Source: Carnegiea gigantea (Eukaryota > Streptophyta > Magnoliopsida > Caryophyllales > Cactaceae). Taken from it: DNA of 64,000 nucleotides. The translations under genes were made by a program, and so were the position numbers. The stretch spans positions 40,115-104,114 of the forward strand of contig JAKOGI010002391.1 in the NCBI GenBank assembly GCA_029747015.1, read 5' to 3'. Below the pieces are notes generated by a model. The model did not search any database. It had not been told where the DNA came from and saw nothing but the letters and a program-made list of their open reading frames with translations. Shown piece after piece: positions 33,489 through 44,180 of the stretch; within the stretch, counting starts at the first letter, position 1, and every line of letters begins with the position of its first letter.

Positions 33489-35248
33489 ATGAGTACACCA
33501 TAAGGCATGCTTGAAGGTCAATCCATAACTCGACCACCATACTTCAATGGCCAACACTATGGTTGGTGGAAGAATAGGATGGAAAACTACATCCAAGCCG
33601 AGGACTATGAGTTGTGGATGTTCATCAAGAATGGACCACTCATCCCAAAGAAAATAACTGAAGATGGAAAGTCAATCCCCAAGGAGCCTAAAGAATTCAA
33701 CATTGAAGATTACAAAATGATGGAAAGAATGCCAAAGCCAAGAAACTTCTATATTTCGGCCTAGGTCCTGATGAATATACTCGCATATCTGAATGTGAGT
33801 CGGCCAAGGAGATCTGGGATGCTTTGCAAATAGCTCACGAAGGGACCAATCAGGTAAAGCAATCCCGGATTGAATTGCTTGTGAGAAAATATGAGCTGTT
33901 TGAGATGGGTGATTGTGAAAGTGTGATGGACATGTACACTCGCTTCACTCACATAACGAATGAGTTGAAATCCCTGGGAAAATCCTTCACCACTGAAGAA
34001 TTGGTGAGGAAAATCCTAAGAATTTTACCTCATTCTTGGGAAGCGAAAGTCATGGCCATCCAAGAAGCTGAGGACATGAACAAGATCACCCTAGATGAGC
34101 TGATTGGCAACCTCCAAACTTATGAACTTAGGAAAAATTCTCAACAGAAAGATGAGACAAAGAGAGATCGAGGTCTTGCACTAAAGGCCTTAGAAGATGA
34201 TTCTGATTCTGATGAGGAGGAGATTGCCATGATCACTCAAAAGTTCAAGAAGTTCTTCAAGAAAGTCAAAGAAAATAGCAAAAGGAAGGACTTCAGTAAG
34301 GCCAGGAACACCTCTCGGGAACAGTTCTTCGGGTGTTTCAAGTGTGACAAACTGGACCACATTGTGAGAAACTGCCCACTGCACAAGGAAGAACAAGAAC
34401 CCGAACACCCTAGAAAACAGGGGAGGAAACAGGGTGTAAGCAGCTCAGCGAAAAGGTTCTCAAAAGCTATGCTTGCGGCCTGGGGAGACTCAAGCGAGGA
34501 TGAGGGAGGGTCTGAAGCTGGGGAACCTGATGTAGCACTCATGGCAAGAAGTGACACTGATTCAGATGATGGATCAACAGACAGTCTGACTCAACTCAAG
34601 AACAAGGTACGGGGTCTAAATAAATCAACTCTTAAGGAATTAGTGTACACTATAATGGATATATGTGCTGAATTAAAAAGGGATGTTCGAGATCTAGAAC
34701 TTGAAAATGAAACCCTTAAATTGGAAAAACTTGAAGTTGACAAAGAGACTCTTGGCTTGCATGAAAGCATCAATGTGCTTAAAGAAACTCTACTCATGAA
34801 AGAAGAGACTTGTTCCACTAAACTGATTGAGCTAGAAAAGGAATCTCTTGACTTAAAAGGTAAGGTCGAGTCTTTGCTGGAAGAAAGCAAAAACTTGCTT
34901 GAGAAAATAAAACACTTGGAATCAGACCTTGCCACAAACAAGCTTTGGAATAGGTCCTCAAGGGCATTTGAATGGTTAAACACTCATCATAGTCGAAATA
35001 GAAGAGGACTAGGTTTTGTGCCTAAGATGACCTACCCGGTGAATAAAAAATATGTGGGATTACCTGAAAATATTGTTTGCTTTCATTGTCGTAAAACGGG
35101 GCATTATCGATATGCTTGTCCTATAAGAAATTATGCCATTAAAAGGAACACAGTTCATGTAAAACAAATATGGGTTAGGAAAGATGAGATTTGTACGTCT
35201 AAAGGAATGGGACTCAAGTGGATCTGGGTTCCCAAAGCTAACCCTTGA
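33489..35248 (+). pseudogene. gag of copia element 2, nonsense codon and frameshift
   Basis: Starts MSTP at 33489 with TAA at 33501-33503 where element 1 has CAA. A one-base deletion near 33727 shifts the frame, and the long frame resumes at 33824. It has the same UBN2-type N-terminal domain and two CCHC knuckles (CFKCDKLDHIVRNC and CFHCRKTGHYRYAC) around a Glu/Lys/Leu-rich, coiled-coil-like stretch near 34620-34930. It ends at UGA (35246-35248), in frame with the pol that follows. Confidence 0.9.
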
Positions 35249-38200
35249 TTTGTTTTGCAAGCTGAAATGAGAGAGAACAACCCAGCAAACAACCCAGCAA
35301 ACAGTACAGGGAACAGTCTAGGGAACAAGCAGCTGTGGTATGTTGACAGTGGGTGTTCGAGGCATATGACTAGTGAAAGATCCAATTTTCTCTCACTTAC
35401 AGCTTCAGAAGGTGGGAGTGTGGCATTTGGAAACGGCAAATCCGGGATAATTGTCGACATAGGTAAGATAGGTGAGTCACTCTCCCATTCAATTGACAAT
35501 GTTTATTTTGTGGATGGATTAAAACACAACTTGCTAAGTGTGTCCCAACTGTGCGACAAAGACAACCTAGTAGTGTTCTCACCAAAACGTTACTTGGTTG
35601 TGAATATGAACATAGGAGATGTTGTGTTGAGGGGAAAGCGACACAAGAATGTTTATAAAGTGTGTATCTCCACTCTTCCCCAAAATAATTTGACTTGTTT
35701 GAGTGCCCTAAATGATGATGTTATGCTTTGGCACAAAAGGCTAGGTCATGCAAGCCACTCACTTTTGAACAAACTTGTAACCAAAGACTTAGTGGTAGGC
35801 TTACCTTCCATCAAATTCAATGATGACAAGGTATGTGATGCATGTGCCAAAGGCAAACAAGTCAAAAATTCATTTAAATCTAAAAAGTGTGTAAGCACTA
35901 CTCGACCTCTTGAATTGATACATATGGATCTATGTGGTCCAATGAGGATCATGAGCCGAGGTGGCAAGAGGTATGTGCTTGTGATAGTGGATGACTACTC
36001 TCGTTTCACTTGGACTTTGTTTTTGGCTTCTAAAGATGAAACCTTTGAAAAATTTCTTGCTTTCATTAAAAAGATTGAAAAGAGAGTAGGACATTCCTTG
36101 GTATGCTTAAGGTCTGACCATGAGATAGAATTTGAAAATTCAAGCTTCACTGATTATTGTAATGAGCATGGTGTTGATCATAATTTTTCAGCTCTAAGAA
36201 CACCCCAACAGAACGGGGTGGTAGAACGCAAAAATCGCACTCTAGAAGACATGACTAGAATAATGCTTGTTGCCAGTGGTCTTCCTAAAAACTTCTGGGC
36301 TGAAGTTTTGAGCACATCATGTTACATTATAAATAGATACATGATTAGACCTATTCTTAACAAAACTCCTTATGAACTTTTCAAGGGAAGAAAACCTAAT
36401 ATTATGCATTTGAGAGTTTTTGGTTGTAAATGTTTTGTGCATAATAATGGAAAGGATGCCTTAGGGAAATTTGATCCAAGGAGTGATGAAGCAATATTCC
36501 TTGGTTACTCCTCGCATAGTAAGGCATACAAAGTGTTTAATAAGAGAACCTTGTGTGTTGAGGAAAGTGGGCATGTGCTTTTTGATGAAACTAACTCTCT
36601 GAGCGAGAATAATGCACAGGAAGAAGACTTCGAACTAGGTCTTGTTAGAAAAGACGTGCTGCTTCAAGGTGAACAAGGTAAGAATCAATCGGAGGAAGCA
36701 AGGCCTGAGGCTATTCTTCAGGAAGGTAAGCAAGGTGTGAACCAAACAGGGGGAAATAGGGTGGAACCCTGTTCGGGACAACACCAGTCGAATCCTTCAG
36801 GGATAAATCCAGGAACAAGCTCCCAAACAGGCTCGAGAACAGGTTCTGAACCTGTTTCACCGAGTATTCTACCTAGGATGGAGAGCGAGTCTGTGAACCC
36901 ACTTTCACCACGATCATGGAAATACCAAAGTTCACATCCTCTTGATCAAATTTTGTCTGATATTAATGCAGGAGTTCAAACTAGATCTAGACTCAAAAAT
37001 TTCTGTGCTTTCTATGCTTTTCTCTCAAAAATTGAGCCTAAGAATATTAATGAAGCCCTTGCAGATTCAGATTGGGTCACAGCCATGTAAGAAGAACTCC
37101 ATCCGTTCGAAAGGAATAAGGTATGGCACCTTGTGCCACGGCCAGAGGATAGAACAATCATTGGAACCAAGTGGGTGTTCCATAACAAGCTGGATGAGTG
37201 CGGAACAGTCACTAGAAACAAGGCCCGGCTGGTGGTTCAAGGCTACAACCAAGAAGAGGGAATTGATTATGAAGAGACCTTTGCACCTGTTGTAAGGATG
37301 GAAGCCATTCAAATTTTGATAGCTTTTGCAGCCCACATAGAGATCAAGTTGTATCAAATGGATGTCAAAAGTGCGTTTCTAAATAGATACCTCAAAGAAG
37401 AAGTGTATGTCAAACAACCCCCTGGTTTTGAAAGTGATGAATTTCCTAACCATGTTTTCAAACTTGACACAGCACTTTATGGTTTAAAACAAGCCCCTGA
37501 GCGGTTCTCAAGCTTTTTATTAGAAAATGGTTTTACAAGAGGCAAGGTAGACAATACCTTGTTTCTAAAATCTAAGGGGGAACATTTGTTGATTGTCCAA
37601 GTATATGTCGATGACATCATATTTGGTGCAACTCATCATGATTTGTGCAATGAATTTTCAAAAATGATGAGGAGTGAGTTTGAAATGAGCATGATGGGTG
37701 AGCTTAATTTCTTTCTAGGCTTACAAATCAAGCAAACTTCAAACGGCACTATGATCCATCAACAAAAATATATCAAGGAGTTACTTAAGCGTTTTGGGAT
37801 GGAGTCGGCCAAACCTATTGATACTCCCATCTCTCCCTCAACCAGGTTGGTAATGGATGATGGTAGTCCCTCAGTTGAGGAGAAATCCTATAGGGGCATG
37901 ATAGGGTCACTCCTATACCTAACGGCTAGTAGACCTGACATTGTCTTCAGTGTAGGTCTATGTGCACGTTTTTAGTCTAACCCTAAAGAAACTCATCTTA
38001 AGACTGTAAAAAGAATTTTAAGATACTTAAAACATACACCTGATCTAGCCTTATGGTATCCTAGAGGTTGCAACTTTGATCTTGTTGGGTATGCTGATGC
38101 TGATTATGCAGGTTTCTTGGTTGATAGAAAAAGCACCTCAGGTATGGCTCACTTTCTTGGACCTTGTTTGGTATCTTGGGCAACCAAGAAACAACTCTCT

Positions 38201-38548
38201 GTTGCCTTGTCCACAGCAGAAGCTGAATATGTGGCAGCTGCATCTTGTTGTGCTCAGTTATTATGGATAAGACAATAACTCAAGGACTTTTGTGTTGACA
38301 TAGGATGCATTCCTATTTATTGTGACAATACAAGTGCAATTAACATTGCCAAAAATCCATGTCAACACAAAAGAACAAAACATATTGACATTCGTCATCA
38401 TTTTCTAAGAGACAATGTTGAAAAAGGAGTGATCTCAATGAATTTTTGTGCCACTGAAAATCAAATTGATGATATATTCACAAAAGCATTGGGTAGAGAA
38501 CAATTTGAAAGGAATAGACTCGAACTAGGCTTAATTAGAACAACCTGA
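35249..38548 (+). pseudogene. pol of copia element 2, three premature stops
   Basis: In frame with gag after its UGA. Protease VDSGCSRHM (near 35340), pre-integrase LWHKRLGHAS, integrase with D (HMDLCGP), D (RSDHEIEF) and E (VVERKN). The residue after DH in the second motif is Glu, where element 1 has Gly. A linker with CCTGTT/AACAGG words lies at 36700-36870. RT has YVDDIIFGA, but a 12-bp deletion near 37500 removes four residues after LYGLKQAP. RNase H has CDNTSAI. Stops: TAA 37088-37090, TAG 37973-37975 and TAA 38276-38278; element 1 has a CAG or CAA (Gln) codon at each. The end is TGA at 38546-38548. Confidence 0.9.
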
Positions 38549-38869
38549 CCAACCTATTCTCTCTCCCTGTTTGCAAAATTTAAAAGTTACGGGCACAACA
38601 TGTTAAATTTTTGTTTGCAATCAACTTCCGTGCTATGTTTAGCATATGTGAGGTTTGCAACTTGCTGACACTCGTTGAGGTATAATGAGATTGCCCTTAT
38701 TGTCCTATGTTACCGAGCAAGTAACCTCAAGAACAAGCACCAGAAACAGGTACGCCTCTTGTTTGTCAAATATGTGGAACAAATTGAAAATTGTTAATCT
38801 CTTCCCGAGGCGTGCGCAACCTAAATAAATGCAAAAGCCCGTTGCAAAACGGGCAAAATCTTTTAAAGA

Positions 38870-38986
38870 TTTCGCATGTCTCTCTCTCTCTTTAAAGCTC
38901 TCTTGCTCAATCTCTCACCTCCACCGAAACTCTCTTGCTCTGAAACTCTGTTCAAGAAACCCTAATCTCTCTCCTTCCTCTGAAAA
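38870..38986 (+). promoter_or_regulatory. Leader of ORF3 in copia element 2, cellular-5'UTR-like
   Basis: TCTCTCTCTCTCTTTAAAGC, then pyrimidine-rich sequence, then AAACCCTAATCTCTCTCC (38957-38974), 12 bp before the ATG. The last block is shared with element 1 although much of the surrounding sequence has diverged. Confidence 0.45.
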
Positions 38987-40965
38987 ATGGCGTCTCCCAT
39001 TAGCTCCGAGAGCTCCTCGACCTTGACTCAGGGCAACCAGACACAGGGCACAGCCTTGCAAACAGCCACAGCCCTGTTTGCGCCTACACAATTTCTGACA
39101 GCCCTCGTGGAAGGTAAAACTACTGAACCTTCTCGACCCATTGTCTATAAACCTTTTGGGTTTTTGAAAAGCATCGACCTTGGAACAGTGAATCTGAAAT
39201 TGGAAGACATCCCTTACAAATTTGGGTGGGAATTGATTTTATTTGGAGAAACGGGGGCATGTAAACCCCAAGAACCTGTTGGGGCATCTGAAAGAGAAAT
39301 TGGGCCTTTAGATGAAATCTTTCTGTTCGATCATGGACTAGATGATATCAGTTCGGTTGGGCTGTTTTCAGAGCAGGAAACAGGGCCAGAAACAGGGTTT
39401 GAAGTTTTTAGGGATGACCTAAGGGAGGATTTGTCAAAAGAAGAAGGGGAAAGTAGTGGTCAAATGGAGGAGTCTCCTGTGAAGCCTGAACAAGCCACAC
39501 CGGTACCACCAACCGGTGAGAAATGTAAACGATGCAAAATTGAGGCTAGGCGTACTAGAATGCCAAGAACACGACCACATCAAGGTCTAAAAGCGGCCAG
39601 ACTGAAGAACCCTCAAAAAGTGAAACCCCTGTCAAACCAAAACCACAAATCTTCTCTTCGGCCAAACCCACAACCAGGCCAACTCGAAAATCAGCCCGAA
39701 TTGCCTTCCACTCCACACCTTGTCCTGCCAAACAGTCATCCCCTCTTGTTGAGGAAATTGATTCCTCCTCTGAGCCTTCATCAGATAGCGACACTGAGAA
39801 CACCGCCTTTAAACAGGGCACTCCCGTGTTCTCAGAGTCCTCAGAGGATAAACCTCTGCCTGCACCAAAATCAACCTCCACTTTACCCTCCAAACCATTA
39901 CCCCTTAAAACTCCCAAGAGAAAAGCCTCTCTCAAACACGCCTCCACCCAAGACCCTCCTACTGAGCCTCAACTTGAAAGAGCCAAGAAGTCTACCCCGT
40001 CCGCAATCTTAGCCAAACTGACCCAACTACTTCAGAGACGGGTAGTCAGGGGCAAAATTATCAAGGTAAAATATTTTGACGAACAGGGCCTGGGGGTGTT
40101 TCTGCACAAGCTGCGTGCACAGGGGTGGTATGAGCTGTTTACAAACACCCAGTTGGGGTGTTCTGTACATGAGTTGGCAGAGTTCTATGCCAACTGCACT
40201 GTCACCGAAGGAGTGGTGACAAGTATTGTTAATGGGCAACAGCTTCGCTTTGATGTGAAGATATTAGGGGAAATTCTGGGGATTCCCTCCACGGGCTTTG
40301 ATACATATGTGAGAGAAGATAAGACTATTCTAGGGACAGCCAGGCTGCTGGAGCTTGCCCAAAAATTTAGCCAGCAATCAAGCCTCCAAACACCCAAGTC
40401 CGTGAAGAAAGGGGACATGACATCGCTCCATCAATTGATATTCTGGTTTATCATCAAGAATGTCATCCCCAGGGGCCAGGGTCGTAATCTTGCTGATGCC
40501 ATGGATCAATGTTTGATGGATCTGATGGATAAGGAAGAGCAAATCAACCTTCCTGCCATCATGATTCGACATATTACAAGAATTGCAAACACCTCCAGGG
40601 AACATGACCTGGGGTACGGCTTCTTCCTGACTAGTGTGTTTGAGCACTTTGGGGTGACTCTGCAGAAGAAGGTGGGTGCTCAGTTCATTGATGAGATTGG
40701 GAGTAACACCCTTATGGGGTGTGGATACACTTTGGTTGAGGGGTCTGCCTCAGAACAGGGGACCAGAACACCCCGTCCTCCTGTTCCTGGCAGTTCCTCA
40801 GTCAAGCTTGAGGCTGCTTTGGAAGAAAACTCTCGACTCAGTGCTGAGCTTACTGCGGTAAAGGCTGCCCTGGACGAGAAAAAGGCTCTCAATGCAAAAC
40901 GCCATGAAGATATCCTCGCCCTTCTCTCTTCCCTCTCAGCAAAATTTTCCCCTCCTGCTCTCTGA
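38987..40965 (+). pseudogene. Third ORF of copia element 2 ('envelope-like'/putative plant transposon protein), frameshifted
   Basis: Starts MASPISSESSS. It stays in one frame to about 39585 and then continues in a second frame to TGA at 40965. The N-terminal part is acidic with GEKCKRCKIEARR. After a Ser/Pro-rich stretch comes the central domain (GKIIKVKYFDEQGLG onward) and a C-terminal heptad segment (LEENSRLSAELTAVKAAL), colinear with element 1. The 38987-40012 frame beyond 39585 is out of phase with the real protein. No membrane segment is visible. Role unknown. Confidence 0.75.
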
Positions 40966-41258
40966 TCACCCCCCATCTGTTGTTCTCATAGCCTGTTCTC
41001 ACTTCTCTTGGTTATCCTCTCTTGCTAGTTTGTACTTTTCTGTTGCACTCTTTTGATGAATGACAGGTTATCTTGTTTTTGATTGGCTTTGCCTTGCTTG
41101 CTTTTGTTGCGAATTGCTTGTGTGTGACTAGGATGGCCAATCTCCTTATCGTACCAAAACACTTGAGTGTATCGCCTGTTGACTTTCCTCCATTACCTAA
41201 GTGGTGGTGATAGCAAACCCCCTCTGTTTGACTGTTCGCCCCTACTTTTTAATGATGC

Positions 41259-41272
41259 CAAAAGGGGGAAGA
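41259..41272 (+). promoter_or_regulatory. Second polypurine tract of copia element 2
   Basis: CAAAAGGGGGAAGA preceded by AATGATGC, about 170 bp before the terminal PPT; the counterpart lies at 18531-18543 in element 1. Confidence 0.6.
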
Positions 41273-41425
41273 TAGGTTGACCAATATTGTTTTAGTTTTG
41301 CCATGGATGAGTTAAGTTTCTTACAATCTTTTCGATACTAACTTCTTCATGTGAATTTGAAAAATTGGTACTAATCACTTCACTTGCCCTTGAAAGTCAA
41401 TATGGTCACTTGGTTTGTCATCATC

Positions 41426-41439
41426 AAAAAGGGGGAATT
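41426..41439 (+). promoter_or_regulatory. Polypurine tract of copia element 2
   Basis: AAAAAGGGGGAATT immediately before the 3' LTR. Confidence 0.85.
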
Positions 41440-42859
41440 TGTTAGAATGTATAAGGTTTTGATGATAACAAATCCAAGTGTTGTAGTAGTTGTTGTTGTT
41501 TCAAACAGGCTTTACCAACGGGGCCTTACTGCTATTTTTCAATATATTAAAAACTACTTGACTAATGGTTTATCAAGAACAGGTACTCAAGTCAGCGATG
41601 TAAGAACAACTATGAGAAACAGGCTCTGTAAGGTGTTTGAAACATGTCCTGTGAAGTGTTTGAAGCATAGGATATAGGTGCAGCCGTGAGAAACAGGTTC
41701 TGTGAAGTGTTTGCAGCAGATTCGTCTCTCTACAAGATGACTAGTGGTTACAACAAGATGTCTTGGTTTAATTTGGTTTTATATTTTTAGACTCTTGTTA
41801 ATATGCCAATCAGAAACTTTTAACTTACCACGTACTTGAAACGGTTTTGTTTTCTTTTGGTAAATATTTCGGATCACCCTTCACAACAATCTTGGAAACA
41901 GGGTGATTAGGGTGTTTCCAGAATAAGCTGCGAAAAACTGTTTTGCACGATTTTTATCTTTTGGATTTTGAGTAGCTTCTTCAAAGATTTGCAAGAAAGA
42001 TTTTTTATGGAGTATTTTACCCCTTATCCTAAAAACGATTATTAAAATCTAAGGGGATTTGCAAAATCTTTTTGAATAAAAAGAATATCCAATTTTTGGC
42101 AAGTGGATAAGGTTGTTGAGAAAAACATGGGCTAGTTGCTGAGAATCACCGCCTTATGCACACGGTTTAGGAAGTGTTTCCAGCTCATGTTTCCTCATCC
42201 CTTGTGGCTAAAGAATTCTATATTCTTTAGGGATTTTAGTTTCCAAAAATTTGAGGAATTGTTTTTCCAAGCACTATATAAAGTCGCTTCTTAGAACGAT
42301 AGAAGCATCGGTTTTCAAAAAGAAAAATTCAGTGTTCATGAGCTTAAAAGTTTGAAAAGAAAACCGTGTCTAGTGAGTGAGTTATTTGAGCTTTCAAAGT
42401 TGGCATACTAGGACTTCATTGTACCCTATATTAGCTTAGTTGAGAAGCATTGTAATAGGGTGTTTTTCTTTATACTCTTCTTTCACAAAAGTGAGTTGAG
42501 TGTGTGTCCAAATCAAGGGGATTTTGGACGTGGGGTAACCTGTCTTAGGGAAGACGGTTACGTGGGTTGCAATTTGTAACAAGGTGTGTTACTATTGTAA
42601 CGTGATTAGCCCGTTTAGTGAAGTGTTTAAATCCTACACGAGGTAGGTCGTGGTTTTTTACCTCAGTTGGGTTAGAGGTGTTTTCCACGTAAAAATCCTG
42701 TGTCCATTATTTCCGCATTCAATTTTGTTGGATTTTCGCTTCTGCTTATCTCAGGAACAACCTGTGCGAACAGGGTCTAAGACTGTTTGCCAGCAACTTG
42801 CGAAAATCGGACACCACAATTCACCCCCCGCTTGTGGTTGTGTACTCTCTAAATCAACA
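41440..42859 (+). repeat. 3' LTR of copia element 2
   Basis: 1,420 bp, same length as the 5' LTR, with scattered substitutions and no large indel. Confidence 0.93.
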
Positions 42860-43109
42860 GAGAGCATGTGTGATGTTCCATAACATGGTTATCGACAACG
42901 AGCGGGACAACTACGAGCTTGCATACGACTACGACATTGTCAACGAAACTATCCCGGAGCCGATTGTTAGCCACAACTACCATCCGCGCTGTGAGACGTA
43001 CTTCCAACGATCATGCTAGGTTCACAACTCCGACACCCATGCAACTCTCCAAGCGGACTTGATTGAGGAAATGTGGAAGCGAAATTCGGATCAGCGGCAG
43101 AGAGGATAG
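42860..43109 (+). pseudogene. Harbinger DDE transposase, 3' part
   Basis: Continues the nuclease gene cut at 32010. Across the GAGAG duplication the frame passes into RACVMFHNMVIDNERDNYEL and on to the usual C-terminal region, with one stop near 43017 and TAG at 43107-43109. This join independently confirms the element 2 insertion point. Confidence 0.85.
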
Positions 43110-43567
43110 TTTATTGATCATCATATTGTAATTTTTTTTAGAAATTTTCACGTATTGAAAATTTTTTCTGTCTAATGTTAACCAATGTATCTTTTTTTAT
43201 TTATTATCGAACTCTTGTAATTTCTATATTCAAGCATGTGTCAATTTTTTATTAAAACTCTTGTGTTATTTTTTTTTAAAAATTATTACCCTCTAATTAG
43301 TTATGTTAGCAAATTATTATGTCTAAATTATTTTTTCCAAAAATAATAAAGCCAAATAACCAACCAAAACAAAAAACCTAAAACAACTAAATATGATTAG
43401 GTGTAGGATCCATAGATAGTATTTTATTTAGTGAGACAAAGTGGTGAGTCATCCAGCAGAGAGAGAGAGAGGATTGTGAGGCAAAAAGTTGGAGAGAGGG
43501 TTGATGCGGCAGTAGTAGGCCCCCACTGGCTCGCCAAAAAGTTGGCTCACCATTGGGAGTGGTCTTA

Positions 43568-44175
43568 GCTACTATAACATTTAGGCTATTTTAAAAAAAA
43601 AAAAAGAGTGTGCCTCTGCTTGTTCAGAGAGGAAGAGAAGAGAGGAAGAAGAAAAGGGGAGACATGCAAGCCCCTAAAGTAAGAAAAAGGAAGGGTTTTT
43701 GAAACTCAAATCATCCATTTCAAATCATCCAATTTGCTCACTAATTATCCGATTCAACTTCCTAGTTTGCTAATCTCAAGTTCAGAGATGGTGGTTCAAT
43801 TTCTCTATAAAAATTTTAAATTTAAATTTGTTAGCACCCAAAATTACATGCATGTGAATCTGTTCTTCTTCTATTTGGTTAATATTTGTAATTATTCGTA
43901 ATTCCTTGTCCAATTTTGAGTGATGGGTTTGATTGGAATTTGGGTGATGTTGTGGGTGCTGTGAAGAATCAATGGCACAGTGAGTTGTGAGAGTTGGATT
44001 ATGGGCAATTGCATAATTAGAGTGGCTGAGTTAGATGATATATATACATGTATTTCCTTCTTTGAAACACTTTTGTAGGGATTGATTGAGATAGATGAGA
44101 ACCGTGCAGATTATATGATATGGAATAAATTTTTACCGAATTAAAATTACGATGTTTGGGGGCTCTGAACTACTA
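43568..44175. other. Non-coding spacer between Harbinger and gypsy elements
   Basis: Purine-rich then AT-rich sequence. No frame, RNA or repeat could be supported. Confidence 0.6.
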
Positions 44176-44180
44176 TAAAT

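Larger units (their letters stand above)
32011..42859 (+). mobile_element. Sirevirus-like Ty1/copia retrotransposon, element 2
   Basis: Complete 10,849-bp element: LTR 32011-33430, PBS, gag, pol, ORF3, two PPTs, LTR 41440-42859, with TSD GAGAG at 32006-32010 and 42860-42864. The LTRs are both 1,420 bp and differ at about 33 sites by eye (2.3%). Same lineage as element 1 in gene order and in most protein segments, but with different LTRs and opposite orientation. Inactive: stops in gag and pol, frameshifts in gag and ORF3. Confidence 0.93.
16003..43564 (+). mobile_element. Autonomous-type PIF/Harbinger transposon split by two copia elements
   Basis: TTA lies at 16000-16002 and 43565-43567. 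Inside it are related ends, GAGCGCGTCCAGTGGCTGG on the left and, reversed, GACCACTCCCAATGGTGAG on the right (about 12 of 20 matched). Taking out the two copia insertions and their duplicated bases leaves about 5.5 kb, a normal size for a two-gene plant Harbinger. Order inside: a 5' non-coding part (16003-16681, then 27845-29398, with a minisatellite), a Myb-like ORF1 (29399-30650), the DDE nuclease (30885-32010 continuing at 42860-43109), and a 3' tail with a GA run at 43459-43472. Both genes carry stops, so the copy is no longer active. The TIRs differ from those of the two MITEs at 10033 and 14081. Confidence 0.82.

Noticed and set aside
39555..40976. Minus-strand frames over ORF3 of copia element 2
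   Set aside because: Antisense shadows; the plus strand carries the conserved protein.
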